From NCBI GenBank assembly GCA_036381615.1, contig DASVCL010000080.1, positions 1 to 64,000 on the forward strand: DNA of 64,000 nt, read 5' to 3'. Shown in pieces: positions 39,580 to 47,847 of the stretch. The stretch is from CALANV01 sp036381615. Lineage in GTDB: Bacteria; Pseudomonadota; Alphaproteobacteria; CACIAM-22H2. The notes below the pieces were generated by a model. It worked only from the letters and a program-made list of their open reading frames with translations. It was not told the DNA's origin and did no database searches. The translations under genes and the position numbers were made by a program. Position 1 is the first letter of the stretch; each line of letters opens with the position of its first letter.

Positions 39580-39609
39580 TTGCCTTGCCCATTTTGGCTA
39601 GTGTATACA
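39580..39609 (+). promoter_or_regulatory. Candidate promoter overlapped by a GntR-type operator
   Basis: TTGCCT (39580-39585), an 18-bp spacer and TATACA (39604-39609) form a sigma70-like promoter. The -10 lies inside the perfect palindrome TGTATACA at 39602-39609, the core of many FCD-type GntR operators. Bound repressor would occlude RNA polymerase. It is 54 bp upstream of the SDR start and in the divergent region facing the GntR-type gene. Confidence 0.5.
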
Positions 39610-39662
39610 AAAGACACACGGGCGGCATCGAAGGCATGATCCCGCCGGGGAGAACAGGGGGA

Positions 39663-40406
39663 ATGCTCGGACGGCTGGAGGGCAAGCGCGCGTTCGTGAC
39701 GGGGGCGGGACAAGGCATCGGGCGAGCGATTGCGTTGGCCTTTGCCCGCGAGGGCGCACACGTGGTCGCAGCGAGTCGGACGGCCGCCAAGATGAGCGAT
39801 CTGCCCGCGCTCTATCAGTCGATCACCCCGATCGCGCTCGACGTTACCGACGGGGCGGCCGTGACGCGCGCGATCGGCGACGGCGGGCCGTTCGACATCC
39901 TGGTCAATTGTGCCGGCTGGGTTCACAACGGCACCATTCTCGACTGCAGCGACGAGGACTGGGCGAAGAGCCTGGATCAGAACGTCACGTCGATGTTCCG
40001 GACCATTCGCGCCGTCCTGCCGCAGATGCTGGCGCGGGGGCGGGGGGCGATCGTCAACGTCGCCTCCGTCGCGTCGAGCCTGTCGGGTGTTCCCAATCGT
40101 GCGGCCTATGGCGCCAGCAAGGCGGCGGTGATCGGCCTGACCAAGGCGGTGGCACGCGACTTCATAACGTCCGGCGTGCGCTGCAACGCGCTTTGTCCGG
40201 GCACCACCCATACACCGTCGCTGGAAGAGCGGATCCAGGCCAACCCCGATCCGGAAGCCGCTCGCCGTCAGTTCATCGCGCGGCAACCGATGGGCAGATT
40301 GGGCACCGTCGAGGAAATGGCGGCCGCTGCGGTCTATCTGGTGAGCGACGAATCCGCCTTCATGACCGGAACCGTCCTCGTCGTCGACGGCGGGCGGACG
40401 CTGTGA
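39663..40406 (+). CDS. SDR-family NAD(P)-dependent dehydrogenase
   Basis: 247 residues, the standard classical SDR length. The cofactor motif TGAGQGIGRAI is at about 13-23, NCAGW at the NNAG position, a Ser in the ASVASSLSG strand and the catalytic pair in AAYGASKAAV. The C-terminus ends with TGTVLVVDGGRTL. It oxidises or reduces a hydroxyl/keto pair on a small substrate, possibly a sugar acid given the operon. I used the ATG at 39663 with AGGGGGA before it; an ATG at 39636 is possible. The stop overlaps the next gene as GTGA. Confidence 0.9.
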   Translation: MLGRLEGKRAFVTGAGQGIGRAIALAFAREGAHVVAASRTAAKMSDLPALYQSITPIALDVTDGAAVTRAIGDGGPFDILVNCAGWVHNGTILDCSDEDWAKSLDQNVTSMFRTIRAVLPQMLARGRGAIVNVASVASSLSGVPNRAAYGASKAAVIGLTKAVARDFITSGVRCNALCPGTTHTPSLEERIQANPDPEAARRQFIARQPMGRLGTVEEMAAAAVYLVSDESAFMTGTVLVVDGGRTL

Positions 40407-41542
40407 GCGGACGAAACGAATCATCCGCGACCCGCCCCGGCATCCGGCTGGATGCCGCCGGGCTGGAGGCGTTCTGCCGTTCGGTGCTGCGCGCGGCCGG
40501 CGCCGACGAGGCGACGGCCGATGCCGCGACGCGCGCGATGATGCACGGCTCCCGCCTCGGCGTGGACAGCCACGGCGTGCGCCTGCTTCCGCATTACGTG
40601 ACCGTGCTGACCGCGGGGCGGGTCAACCCTCGCCCGGCGATGCGATTCGTGACCGAGTTCGGCGCGGTCGCGACGCTCGACGCCGACCATGGCCATGGCG
40701 CGCTGGCGGCCTACAAGGCGATGGCGCGCGCCGTCGATCTCGCGACGAACTTGGGAATCGGTGCGGTCGCGATCCGCAACTCATCGCATTTCGGCCCGGC
40801 CGGCGCATACGCGCTGGCCGCGGCTGAGGCCGGATTCATCGGGCTTGCCGTCTGCAATTCCGACAGCTTCGTCCGGCTGCACGACGGCGCCGAGCGCTTT
40901 CACGGCACCAATCCGATCGCGGCCGCGGTTCCGGTCGAGGGCAGTCGGCCGTGGCTCTTCGACATGGCGACCAGCGCGATCACCTATAACCGGGTCCAGC
41001 TCTACAAGAGCTTGGGTCGCAAGCTGCCGCCGGGTGTTGCCTCCGCCGCCGACGGCCGGGACACCGACGAGGCGGATGCCGCCGCAATGCTCGCCCCGCT
41101 CGGCGGTGCCTTCGGGTTCAAGGGCGCCGGTCTCGCCGGTCTCGTCGAAATCCTGAGCGCCGTTCTGACCGGCGCGAAACTCAGCTTCGATCTCCTCCCG
41201 ATGGGCGGACCGGACCTGAGCACCCCGCGGGGCCTGGGTGCCTTTGTGTTGGCGATCCGGCCGAGCGCATTTCTGGATACGGCCGCTTTCCGGGACGCGA
41301 TGAAACGCTATCTGACGCGGCTGCGCAGCTCGCGCCCGGTGGCAGGCGGCGTCGTCATGGCGCCGGGAGACCGCGAGTGGGCGGAGGCCGAACGTCGCGC
41401 GGTCGAAGGCATTCCCATCGACCCCGAGACCGCCGACGCATTCGCGCGTTATGCGAAGAGATTCGGACTGCCGTGGCCCATCGCGCCCGGCCGGCCGGAT
41501 GGAGCGAGGCTCCAGTCGGGCGGATCCTTGCAGACGCAGTGA
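40403..41542 (+). CDS. LDH2/malate dehydrogenase-type NAD(P)-dependent oxidoreductase
   Basis: 379 residues. The Ldh_2 fold is shown by the catalytic His in VDSHGVRLLPHYV, then DADHGHGALAAYKAM, the SSHFGPAGAYALAAAEAGFIG block and the FDMATSAITYNRVQLY segment. The family includes L-malate, L-sulfolactate, ureidoglycolate and 2,3-diketogulonate dehydrogenases. The substrate here is unknown. It begins with GTG overlapping the SDR stop (GTGA) and is followed 56 bp later by the TRAP binding protein, so it probably acts on an imported hydroxy acid. Confidence 0.88.
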   Translation: MSGRNESSATRPGIRLDAAGLEAFCRSVLRAAGADEATADAATRAMMHGSRLGVDSHGVRLLPHYVTVLTAGRVNPRPAMRFVTEFGAVATLDADHGHGALAAYKAMARAVDLATNLGIGAVAIRNSSHFGPAGAYALAAAEAGFIGLAVCNSDSFVRLHDGAERFHGTNPIAAAVPVEGSRPWLFDMATSAITYNRVQLYKSLGRKLPPGVASAADGRDTDEADAAAMLAPLGGAFGFKGAGLAGLVEILSAVLTGAKLSFDLLPMGGPDLSTPRGLGAFVLAIRPSAFLDTAAFRDAMKRYLTRLRSSRPVAGGVVMAPGDREWAEAERRAVEGIPIDPETADAFARYAKRFGLPWPIAPGRPDGARLQSGGSLQTQ

Positions 41543-41598
41543 CCGCGCCCGTCAACACGATCACGACGCACTGGGAGCAAACGCGAAAGGAGAGACAG

Positions 41599-42594
41599 AT
41601 GATGACGTTCAAGAGACCGTTGGCGACACTTTGCGCCGCCGTGGGTTTGGCGGCACTCACCGGCATGGCGGCGCAGGCGCAGGACACGTTCACGATCAGG
41701 TTCAACCATGTGCTCGGGCCGAGCGAGCCGTATCACGAAGGCTTTCTGAACTGGGCGAAGCGGGTGGGCGAGCGGACCAATGGCCGCCTCAAGATCCAGG
41801 TCTATCACAGCGCCCAGCTCGGCGTTGAGGAGGACATCATCGAGCAAATGCGCCAGGGCGCGAATGTCGGCCAGAACACGGATTCCGCGCGCCTCGGCAA
41901 CTACGTGCCCGGCATCGCGGTCATGAACGGCCCCTATTTCGCCGAAACCCTGGAGGAGGTGGACAAGCTGAGCAAGGCGCCGACCGTGATTCAATGGCAG
42001 GAGGAGCTCGCCAAGAACCACGGGCTGAAGGTCGTCTGCTTCGATTGGGTTCAGGGCTATCGCCACTTCTTCACCAACAAGCCCATCAAGAACCCGCAGG
42101 ATCTCGATGGACTGCGCATCCGTACCCCACCCGCGCCGATCTGGCAGGAATCGATCCGTGCGCTGGGGGCGGCGCCGGTCGCCATGGCTTTCGGCGAGAT
42201 GTATCCGGGCCTGCAGCAGCGGGCGATCGACGGCGTCGAGCTCGTCTACAACAACATTCCCGCCGGGCGATTCTACGAGGTGCTGAAATACGCCAACGAG
42301 ACCCGGCACATCATGCTGATCAACTTCCAGGTCATCAGCGCCGCCTACTTCAACCGCATGCCGAAGGACTTTCAGACCATACTGGTCGAGGAATGCAAGC
42401 GGGCCGGCCAGGAAACGTCGGCGAAGATCTTCGACCTCGAGCAGAAGGTGAAGCAGCAGCTGAAGGAAAAGGGCATGACCGTCGTCGAGGACGTCGATCT
42501 TGCCGCCTTCCGCAAGGCTGGCGAGAAGGCGTACGAGGCGCTTAAGCTGACTGAGGCCAAGAACAAGGTCTACAAGGAAATCGGCAAGAACTGA
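41599..42594 (+). CDS. dctP: TRAP transporter solute-binding protein (DctP)
   Basis: 331 residues. A signal peptide ends at AAQAQ (about 27). The DctP core is recognised by TFTIRFNHVLGPSEPYH, YHSAQLGVEEDIIEQMRQG and the substrate-carboxylate Arg region DLDGLRIRTPPAPIW, followed by YPGLQQRAIDGVE. It captures an organic acid in the periplasm for the DctQ/DctM channel encoded next. GAAAGGAGAG precedes the ATG. The ligand is unknown. SDR and LDH2-type dehydrogenases in the same operon suggest a hydroxylated or sugar-derived acid. Confidence 0.93.
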   Translation: MMTFKRPLATLCAAVGLAALTGMAAQAQDTFTIRFNHVLGPSEPYHEGFLNWAKRVGERTNGRLKIQVYHSAQLGVEEDIIEQMRQGANVGQNTDSARLGNYVPGIAVMNGPYFAETLEEVDKLSKAPTVIQWQEELAKNHGLKVVCFDWVQGYRHFFTNKPIKNPQDLDGLRIRTPPAPIWQESIRALGAAPVAMAFGEMYPGLQQRAIDGVELVYNNIPAGRFYEVLKYANETRHIMLINFQVISAAYFNRMPKDFQTILVEECKRAGQETSAKIFDLEQKVKQQLKEKGMTVVEDVDLAAFRKAGEKAYEALKLTEAKNKVYKEIGKN

Positions 42595-42638
42595 CCGACG
42601 GGAACAGGGACAGCCCCCGCGACGGCAGGGAGTACGTG

Positions 42639-43127
42639 ATGAAAAGGCTCTACTCGTTCTTGTGCAGGATCGAGGCTGTCGTCGCGGGAACGTTCCTGGT
42701 TCTCATGGTCGGATTGATCTTCGTCGGCGGCATCGCCCGCCTGCTGCACCATCCGCTGAACTGGACCACCGATCTCGCCACCTGCCTGTTCGCGTGGGCG
42801 TGCTTTCTCTGTGCCGACGTGGCGTGGCGGAAGAACGTTCTGATGTCGGTCGACATCGTGACCGCGCGGCTGTCGCCGGCGGCGCAGCGGCTCCTCGCCT
42901 ACTGCAATTATCTGATCATCACCGTATTTCTTGTTTACGTGATCATTGCCGGCTTGTGGCTTTCCTACGTCAGCCGCGCCCGGAGCTTCCAGGGCATACC
43001 GGAGATCAGCTACTCCTGGATCACCATGAGTCTTCCGGTCGGGGCCGCGCTTCTGCTGATCACGACGCTGCTGAAGCTTCGTGACCTGGCCCGAAGCGAT
43101 GCGCGGACCGCGCAGTTGCCCGGATGA
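42639..43127 (+). CDS. dctQ: TRAP transporter small permease (DctQ)
   Basis: 162 residues with four membrane helices (about 15-37, 48-66, 87-108, 125-147). The WTTDLATCLFAWACFLCADVAWRK segment around helix 2 is typical of DctQ. It forms the membrane complex with DctM. A GTG at 42636 directly precedes the ATG. It lies 44 bp after dctP and 16 bp before dctM. Confidence 0.9.
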   Translation: MKRLYSFLCRIEAVVAGTFLVLMVGLIFVGGIARLLHHPLNWTTDLATCLFAWACFLCADVAWRKNVLMSVDIVTARLSPAAQRLLAYCNYLIITVFLVYVIIAGLWLSYVSRARSFQGIPEISYSWITMSLPVGAALLLITTLLKLRDLARSDARTAQLPG

Positions 43128-43143
43128 GGTGCGGGGCCTGGCC

Positions 43144-44430
43144 ATGCTGATCGTCACCATCGCCTTCGTGGTCCTGATGCTGATGGGTATGCCGGTCGCG
43201 TTCGCGATCGCCATATCCGGCACGCTGTTCTTCCTGCAGTACCCCGATCTGCCGGTCACCATTCCGCTTCAACTCACCGTCTCGCAGACCCAGAACTTCG
43301 CCCTGCTGGCCATACCGCTGTTCATTCTCGCCGGGAACTTCCTGAACAAGTCCGGCATCACCGAGCAGTTGCTCAGCCTGGCTTCGGTGCTGACGGGCCG
43401 GCTCAAGGGTGGGCTGGCACAGGTCTCGATCGCGCTCGCGGCGCTGATGGGCGGTGTCTCGGGCTCGGCCATCGCCGATGCCGCGATGCAGACCCGCATG
43501 CTGGGCGGCGAGATGCTGAAGCGAGGCATGTCGAAAGGCTTCGCCGCGGGCGTATTGTCGTTCGGCTCGCTGCTGACGCCGATCATTCCGCCCGGCATCG
43601 GCATGATCATCTACGGCACGATCGGGCAGGTATCGATCGGCCGCCTGTTCGCCGCCGGTTTCGTGCCGGCCCTGCTGCTCTGGATCGCGCTCGCGACGAC
43701 GATCTGGTTGACGGCGAAACGGCGTGGCTATGCGCCCGAGCGGGAAACACGACCCTCCGTCGGCGAAATCGTCGGCGCCTTGCGCGGCGGCATCTGGGCG
43801 CTGCTGTTCCCGATATTCCTTCTGATGGGGCTTCGGCTCGGCGTCTTCACGCCGTCCGAGATCGGCGCGTTCGCGGTGGTCTACGCGGTCGTGATCGGCA
43901 TTCTGATCTATCGAAAACTCGGGCGCCGGTCCTTTTCGGAGGCGCTGGAGGGGAGCCTCTCCGACGTCGGCGCGGTGATGTTCCTCATCGCCGTGTCGGC
44001 GATCTTCAGCTACGGCATCGTGTTCGAGCAGGTGCCGTTGGCGGTGTCGGACGCCATTCTCGGACTCACGGACGATCTCAACATCGTGATGATCCTGATC
44101 GTGCTGTTCGTCCTGGCCGCCGGCTTCGTCATCGACGCGACCGTGCTCATCATCATGCTCACGCCGATCTTCCTGCCGAAGGTCCGGAGCCTCGGCGGCG
44201 ATCCGGTGCATTTCGGGCTCGTCTTCATCATCGCGGCCACGATCGGGAACTTCACGCCGCCGGTGGGCGCGGCGATGTATGCCGTCTGCTCGATCCTCGG
44301 CACGTCGATCGGCGACTACACGCGGGAGTCGACGCCGCTCTTCATCGCTGTCGCGCTGATGACCCTGTTCCTGATCTTCGTTCCGGAGGCGATCCTCTTC
44401 GTGCCGAATCTGATATTCGGCAGGTTCTGA
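43144..44430 (+). CDS. dctM: TRAP transporter large permease (DctM)
   Basis: 428 residues with about 12 hydrophobic segments, as usual for DctM. Signatures are LMLMGMPVAFAIAISG at the start, FALLAIPLFILAGNFLNKSGI, the ALMGGVSGSAIADAAMQ motif, and GSLLTPIIPPGIGMIIYG and FTPPVGAAMYAVCSILG near the two hairpins. It is the sodium-driven channel subunit of the operon and its last gene. The frame opens further upstream inside dctQ, but the ATG at 43144 starts the first helix. Confidence 0.93.
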   Translation: MLIVTIAFVVLMLMGMPVAFAIAISGTLFFLQYPDLPVTIPLQLTVSQTQNFALLAIPLFILAGNFLNKSGITEQLLSLASVLTGRLKGGLAQVSIALAALMGGVSGSAIADAAMQTRMLGGEMLKRGMSKGFAAGVLSFGSLLTPIIPPGIGMIIYGTIGQVSIGRLFAAGFVPALLLWIALATTIWLTAKRRGYAPERETRPSVGEIVGALRGGIWALLFPIFLLMGLRLGVFTPSEIGAFAVVYAVVIGILIYRKLGRRSFSEALEGSLSDVGAVMFLIAVSAIFSYGIVFEQVPLAVSDAILGLTDDLNIVMILIVLFVLAAGFVIDATVLIIMLTPIFLPKVRSLGGDPVHFGLVFIIAATIGNFTPPVGAAMYAVCSILGTSIGDYTRESTPLFIAVALMTLFLIFVPEAILFVPNLIFGRF

Positions 44431-44767
44431 TACTCGGCCGGCAAGGACGGCCGTATTGGCGGCCATGCCGCCTCGACGCGCGGGCGCGCCGGGACCAACC
44501 CGTCCGACAAAGTGTGTGCCCGCATGACCGCGGCGGGCGGCAGGGGGTCCATCGTCAGCGATTTGGTCGAGCCCCAGGCGGCCGGCGGCGCCAGCGCGAG
44601 GCCATCCCGGCCCTAAAAACCCAAGGAAACGCCAAGCTGGCGGGGATCCCGGGCCTTGCGCGCGCCAGGAGCGCGTGGACGCCGCGGTTGCGCCGACCGG
44701 ACGCGACGCCATATGTTGCACTGCAGGCCGCGCTGTGGCATTTTCCGCGCCTGCTTTCCGGACCTGT
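44431..44767. other. Intergenic between TRAP operon and tRNA-Thr
   Basis: 337 bp with no convincing gene. A weak hairpin (CGGCCG, 7 nt, CGGCCG, about 44436-44454) follows the dctM stop and may end the transcript. The tRNA promoter must lie in the last 60 bp, but no strong -35/-10 was found. Confidence 0.35.
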
Positions 44768-44842
44768 GCCGCCGTAGCTCAGTGGTAGAGCACGTCCTTG
44801 GTAAGGACGGGGTCGGTAGTTCAATTCTACTCGGCGGCACCA
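44768..44842 (+). tRNA. tRNA-Thr (anticodon GGT)
   Basis: 75 nt with a full cloverleaf. The 7-bp acceptor stem is GCCGCCG/CGGCGGC. The D-arm is GCTC-AGTGGTA-GAGC. The anticodon stem CGTCC/GGACG closes the loop TTGGTAA, giving anticodon GGT. The T-arm GGTAG/CTACT has one G-T pair. The discriminator is A and the CCA is encoded. It reads ACC and ACU codons. A weak hairpin follows. The genes downstream look accessory, but I found no second copy of the tRNA 3' end that would mark an attachment site. Confidence 0.95.
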
Positions 44843-44998
44843 ATCAACCCCTTGAAAAATCAAGAGTCTCGGCGAGGTACGGTCAGACCCGGATGACCGG
44901 AACCTGCTGATTCGTGCAAGAACGTGGCAGGAACTTGCGTGCAGTCACGGTGCAAAATCGGTGCAGTTTATTCCGGGCTCGTTCGCTACGACCGTCGC

Positions 44999-45241
44999 AT
45001 GACGCGCGAGGATCTGGTGGCTCTCATCGTCGACGCCCTGAAGCGTGCCGAGTACGTGCCGCGCGTCACGGACGAGATCCGTGCGGACCTGATTCTGCGC
45101 ACGCTAAAGGCCGCCGGGGTGAAGATGCGCGGTCCGCACGACTTTCGCCCGCCGGATGGTCCGCCACCTGACGTGCGGCATCAGCTGCGGCTTCTGACGA
45201 TGGATGAACGGGGGAGAAAGAGGCAAGATCAGCTGCGCTAG
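44999..45241 (+). CDS. Small hypothetical protein
   Basis: 80 residues starting MTREDLVALIVDALKRAEY, predicted mostly helical, then a Pro-rich middle (DFRPPDGPPPDV) and a very basic tail. No recognised family. It has an ATG and a plausible codon pattern but only a weak ribosome site. It is an orphan gene between the tRNA and the PAS protein. Confidence 0.4.
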   Translation: MTREDLVALIVDALKRAEYVPRVTDEIRADLILRTLKAAGVKMRGPHDFRPPDGPPPDVRHQLRLLTMDERGRKRQDQLR

Positions 45242-45505
45242 CGCGGTCGTCCCGACTTCACGGTGATCCATTCCTCGTTCTTATTGCGGACCCGGGCTGA
45301 TCACGGGAAGCATTCGCGGCCGCTCCCGACAGGTCAAATACATAACGTCGATGAATTACAGGGCAGCCCGATAAAGTGGATTGTGAGAACATTTAATAGA
45401 AATTTTTTTATTTTCTCTTGATTGAGCTCACCAATAAGTTTCGTGGACATACCTGGGTAATGATGCAATAAGGCGCCCATTCTGTTGCACTTTTCGGGAT
45501 CGGCG

Positions 45506-46117
45506 ATGTTCGACGGCACCCGCGACCGGGCAATCGACTGGACGAAGGTCGCGCGCTGGACGGAACAGCTGGTCGCGGGCCAGGTCAGTGAGGTTTGTGC
45601 CGAGCTGGCCAACCGCATGCGCGTTGCCCCGACGTTTATCTGGAACCCGCAACCTGACGACCTGCAATCAACCAAGTTGCGCTTCCTGCTGGAGTATTGG
45701 ACCTCCCTTCGCGACGGAGATCGGCTTCCGCTGACGCGTGCCATTGACCCGATCCGGATGCGCCCAGCACTCGGCTACGTCATGCTGATCGACGTGATCG
45801 ATGGTGGGCGGGACTTCCGGTACCGCCTCTACGGAACCATGCTCGCAGCCGTCTCCGGCTTCGACATGACCGGAAGGCTACTCTCGAATCATGGCGCGAG
45901 CGTGGACGTCATCGAGTTTAGCCTCGCGACCTGCCGCGCCGTGGTGATCAGACGAGAGCCCGTGTTTACCGCGCGGGCGCCAAGGGGTGCGTTATACACA
46001 TCGCGATGGCACCGTATTGCGATGCCGCTCGTGGATGAGGCCGGCACCGTCGTTCGATTGCTGGTTGGAACCGTGCCGCTGTCTCATGCCGGCGAGATCG
46101 TTTCGGCTCGTCTATGA
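45506..46117 (+). CDS. PAS-domain protein (PAS_5 type)
   Basis: 203 residues from the ATG at 45506; a TTG seven codons upstream is possible. The C-terminal 150 residues match the PAS_5 pattern of Alphaproteobacteria: FLLEYWTSLRDGDRLPLTRAIDPIRMRPALGY, FRYRLYGTMLAAVSGFDMTGRLLS and the terminal strand LVDEAGTVVRLLVGTVPL. It has no output domain, so it may bind a ligand or partner protein. The region just upstream (about 45340-45480) is very AT-rich. It overlaps the next gene as ATGA. Confidence 0.75.
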   Translation: MFDGTRDRAIDWTKVARWTEQLVAGQVSEVCAELANRMRVAPTFIWNPQPDDLQSTKLRFLLEYWTSLRDGDRLPLTRAIDPIRMRPALGYVMLIDVIDGGRDFRYRLYGTMLAAVSGFDMTGRLLSNHGASVDVIEFSLATCRAVVIRREPVFTARAPRGALYTSRWHRIAMPLVDEAGTVVRLLVGTVPLSHAGEIVSARL

Positions 46118-46470
46118 CTGACAGTGGGGATCCGCGCCGTTCTAAAGCCGCGAGCGGCAAACCAAAATCCCGGCTGACGCCCGAAGCAGCCGCACGCCTT
46201 GCGGCCGCGCACGACGCATACCTCACATCTCTTCGCGAGCTGTACCGTCTGCGACGTGATCGCGGCCTTAGCAATTCCGACAGCAACCCTCCGATTTCCA
46301 TGTCCGAGCTCAACGACGCTCAGCGGCGCGTCAAGGAGGCCTTTGCTGAGTGGGTGATGCTGTTCGAGCACGAGACAGGCACCAAACACGCGTCGCGGTT
46401 CTCATCGCTGGATCCGCTGGACCTCCTGCCATCGGCGTCTTCGCGCCGCAACTCTGCCGAGACCGACTAA
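46114..46470 (+). CDS. Hypothetical helical protein whose stop codon is the IS target site
   Basis: 118 residues, charged and helical, with TPEAAARLAAAHDAYLTSLRELYRLRRDRG and ELNDAQRRVKEAFAEWVMLFEHETG. No family recognised. It is translationally coupled to the PAS protein (ATGA overlap). Its TAA stop (46468-46470) is one of the two 3-bp target duplications flanking the IS5-type element. The reading frame is therefore complete despite the insertion, but any downstream operon gene would be cut off. Confidence 0.6.
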   Translation: MTDSGDPRRSKAASGKPKSRLTPEAAARLAAAHDAYLTSLRELYRLRRDRGLSNSDSNPPISMSELNDAQRRVKEAFAEWVMLFEHETGTKHASRFSSLDPLDLLPSASSRRNSAETD

Positions 46471-47331
46471 GAGCACCTAACATAACCGCTGGAGTTGTTG
46501 GAAGCAGATGCGCGCGCAAGCGAGCGTGAGGAAGGCTTGATGAATATCGGCCCGGCGTTGGTAGCGGACGGTGAGCCGGCGGCAGCGATTGAGCCAGGCG
46601 AGCGTGCGCTCCACGCTCCAGCGATAGCGCCCGAGCTTGCGGCTGGTGTCGATCCCGCGCCGCGCCAGGCGCGGGACAATGTGGCGTTTGCGGCACTCGG
46701 CGCGGCAGAAGCGATGATCATAGGCTTTGTCGCCATGCAGCTTGTCGGGGCGCCGCCGCGGCCGGCCGCGTGGCCTGCGGATCGGCGGGATCGCGTCGAG
46801 CATCGGCGCGAGCAAGCGGCTGTCGTGGGTGTTGGCCGGGCTTATGAGCGCGGCGAGCGGGGTGCCGTCGCGGTCGACCACAACATGGCGCTTCGTGCCC
46901 GGTTGGCTGCGATCCGTCGGGTTCGGCCCGGTTTCGCCGCCCCCCTTTTCGCCGGCACCGCCGCGCTATCGAGCGCCGCCCGGCTCCAATCGATGCGGTT
47001 GGCGTCGCCCAAGCGGTTCAGCAGCTCATGGTGCAGCCGCGCCCACACGCCGGCCGCATGCCAATCGCGCAAGCGCCGCCAGCAGGTCATGCCCGACCCG
47101 CAGCCCATCTCTTGGGGCAGCATCTCCCAGGGAATGCCGGTCTTGAGCACGAACAAGATGCCGGTCAGGGCGGCGCGGTCCGGAAGCGGTGGCCGGCCCC
47201 CCTTGGGCTTGGGCGGCGCCGGCGGCAAGAGCGGTGCGATGATGGTCCAGAGTTCGTCGGAAACGAGAGGTGTCGCCATGCTCGCTTCAACCGGGCAGGA
47301 CCGCTTCAGTTCCCGGTTTTGTTAGGCGCTC
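46471..47331 (-). mobile_element. IS5-family insertion sequence (861 bp, apparently complete)
   Basis: Terminal inverted repeats are GAGCACCTAACATAACCG at 46471-46488 and, at 47314-47331, the complement of GAGCGCCTAACAAAACCG (16 of 18 identical). The flanking direct repeat is TAA on both sides (46468-46470 and 47332-47334), the TNA target of this group. The element encodes a DDE transposase on the minus strand in two overlapping frames. Length and organisation fit the IS427-like group of the IS5 family. Confidence 0.9.
46477..47279 (-). CDS. IS5-family transposase, two frames joined by a probable -1 frameshift
   Basis: ORFA (47279 down to 46842) encodes ELWTIIAPLLPPAPPKPKGGRP and IDWSRAALDSAAVPAK, with the first catalytic Asp. 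ORFB (stop at 46477) encodes PLAALISPANTHDSRLLAPML, the second Asp in KLHGDKAYDHRF and the Glu in GRYRWSVERTLAWLNRCRRL. The frames meet at an A4G6 run on the minus strand (46940-46949). A -1 slip there gives continuous family sequence. Such frameshifting is normal in this IS group, so the transposase may be active. The TAG stop lies within the terminal repeat. Confidence 0.85.
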
Positions 47332-47388
47332 TAAAAAGGCCTTGGAGCCGAAGCCCGAGAGATGCCGCCCGGTACGCGGGAGGAGCAT

Positions 47389-47655
47389 TTACTCCGGCCG
47401 CACGATTGCGCGCACGGCGGCGAGCTTGTCGCGGCAGTCCTGGCCGGCCTCCCACAACTCGGCGATGTAGGCAGCCACATCCCGCTGCCGGGTGGCGAGC
47501 GGCACGTCCGGCGAAGGCGCGCAGGTCAGCAGCGCGTCAGGAACCTGGATCCGCTCGACCCGGATCTCGACCAGCGGCGGCAGGCGCTGGCTAGAGCCGG
47601 CGCAACCCGTCGAGAGTGCGGCGAAGCACAAAAGCACGACGAAGCACGTTGGCAA
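47389..47655 (-). CDS. Rz1-like outer-membrane spanin (phage lysis lipoprotein)
   Basis: 88 residues. A lipoprotein signal ends in a Cys (CFAALSTGCAG). The mature part reads VEIRVERIQVPDALLTCAPSPDVPLATRQRDVAAYIAELW, then CRDKLAAVRAIV, a pattern found in phage Rz1-type o-spanins. It overlaps an Rz-like frame (47526-47819) out of register, the classical nested Rz/Rz1 arrangement. The first codon is TTG. No holin or endolysin gene is adjacent, so it is a phage relic. Confidence 0.6.
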   Translation of the reverse strand: MPTCFVVLLCFAALSTGCAGSSQRLPPLVEIRVERIQVPDALLTCAPSPDVPLATRQRDVAAYIAELWEAGQDCRDKLAAVRAIVRPE

Positions 47656-47819
47656 CAGGCCTGTTTGTCTCCGACGTCTGGTGCACGGTCGACCTCTCGG
47701 AGATCGTCCGGACGCGGCCAGCGCGCAAGCGCGGCGTTACGCTCTGGCGTCACGATGGCCAGCTGGCGATCGTTCTCGGCCTGTAGCTCGCGCATCGCCG
47801 CGGTGTTGGCCACGGCCAC
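47526..47819 (-). pseudogene. Rz-like inner-membrane spanin fragment
   Basis: The frame encodes VANTAAMRELQAENDRQLAIV and TPERNAALARW, then LREVDRAPDV, which resembles the coiled-coil body of Rz i-spanins. The N-terminal membrane anchor is missing because the frame is cut near 47820, just after the end of the dmsC-like gene. With Rz1 nested in another frame this looks like the surviving tail of a lysis cassette. Confidence 0.45.
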
Positions 47820-47847
47820 GCACGTGGCCTCCTCGAATGCTGCGTCC

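Noticed and set aside
39429..40424. Upstream extension of the GntR-type frame
   Set aside because: The frame remains open, but this part is antisense to the SDR gene. The real start is the ATG at 39428.
43060..44721. 553-codon minus frame opposite dctM
   Set aside because: Antisense shadow of the permease, made of His/Arg/Asp-rich low-complexity sequence.
44843..47400. Intact prophage or integrative island at tRNA-Thr
   Set aside because: No integrase, no duplicated tRNA end and no structural genes. Only small orphan genes, an IS and a spanin relic are seen.
47389..47819. Truncation of the soeC gene by the phage relic
   Set aside because: SoeC is full length with eight helices and a normal end at 47848, so only the phage fragment is truncated.
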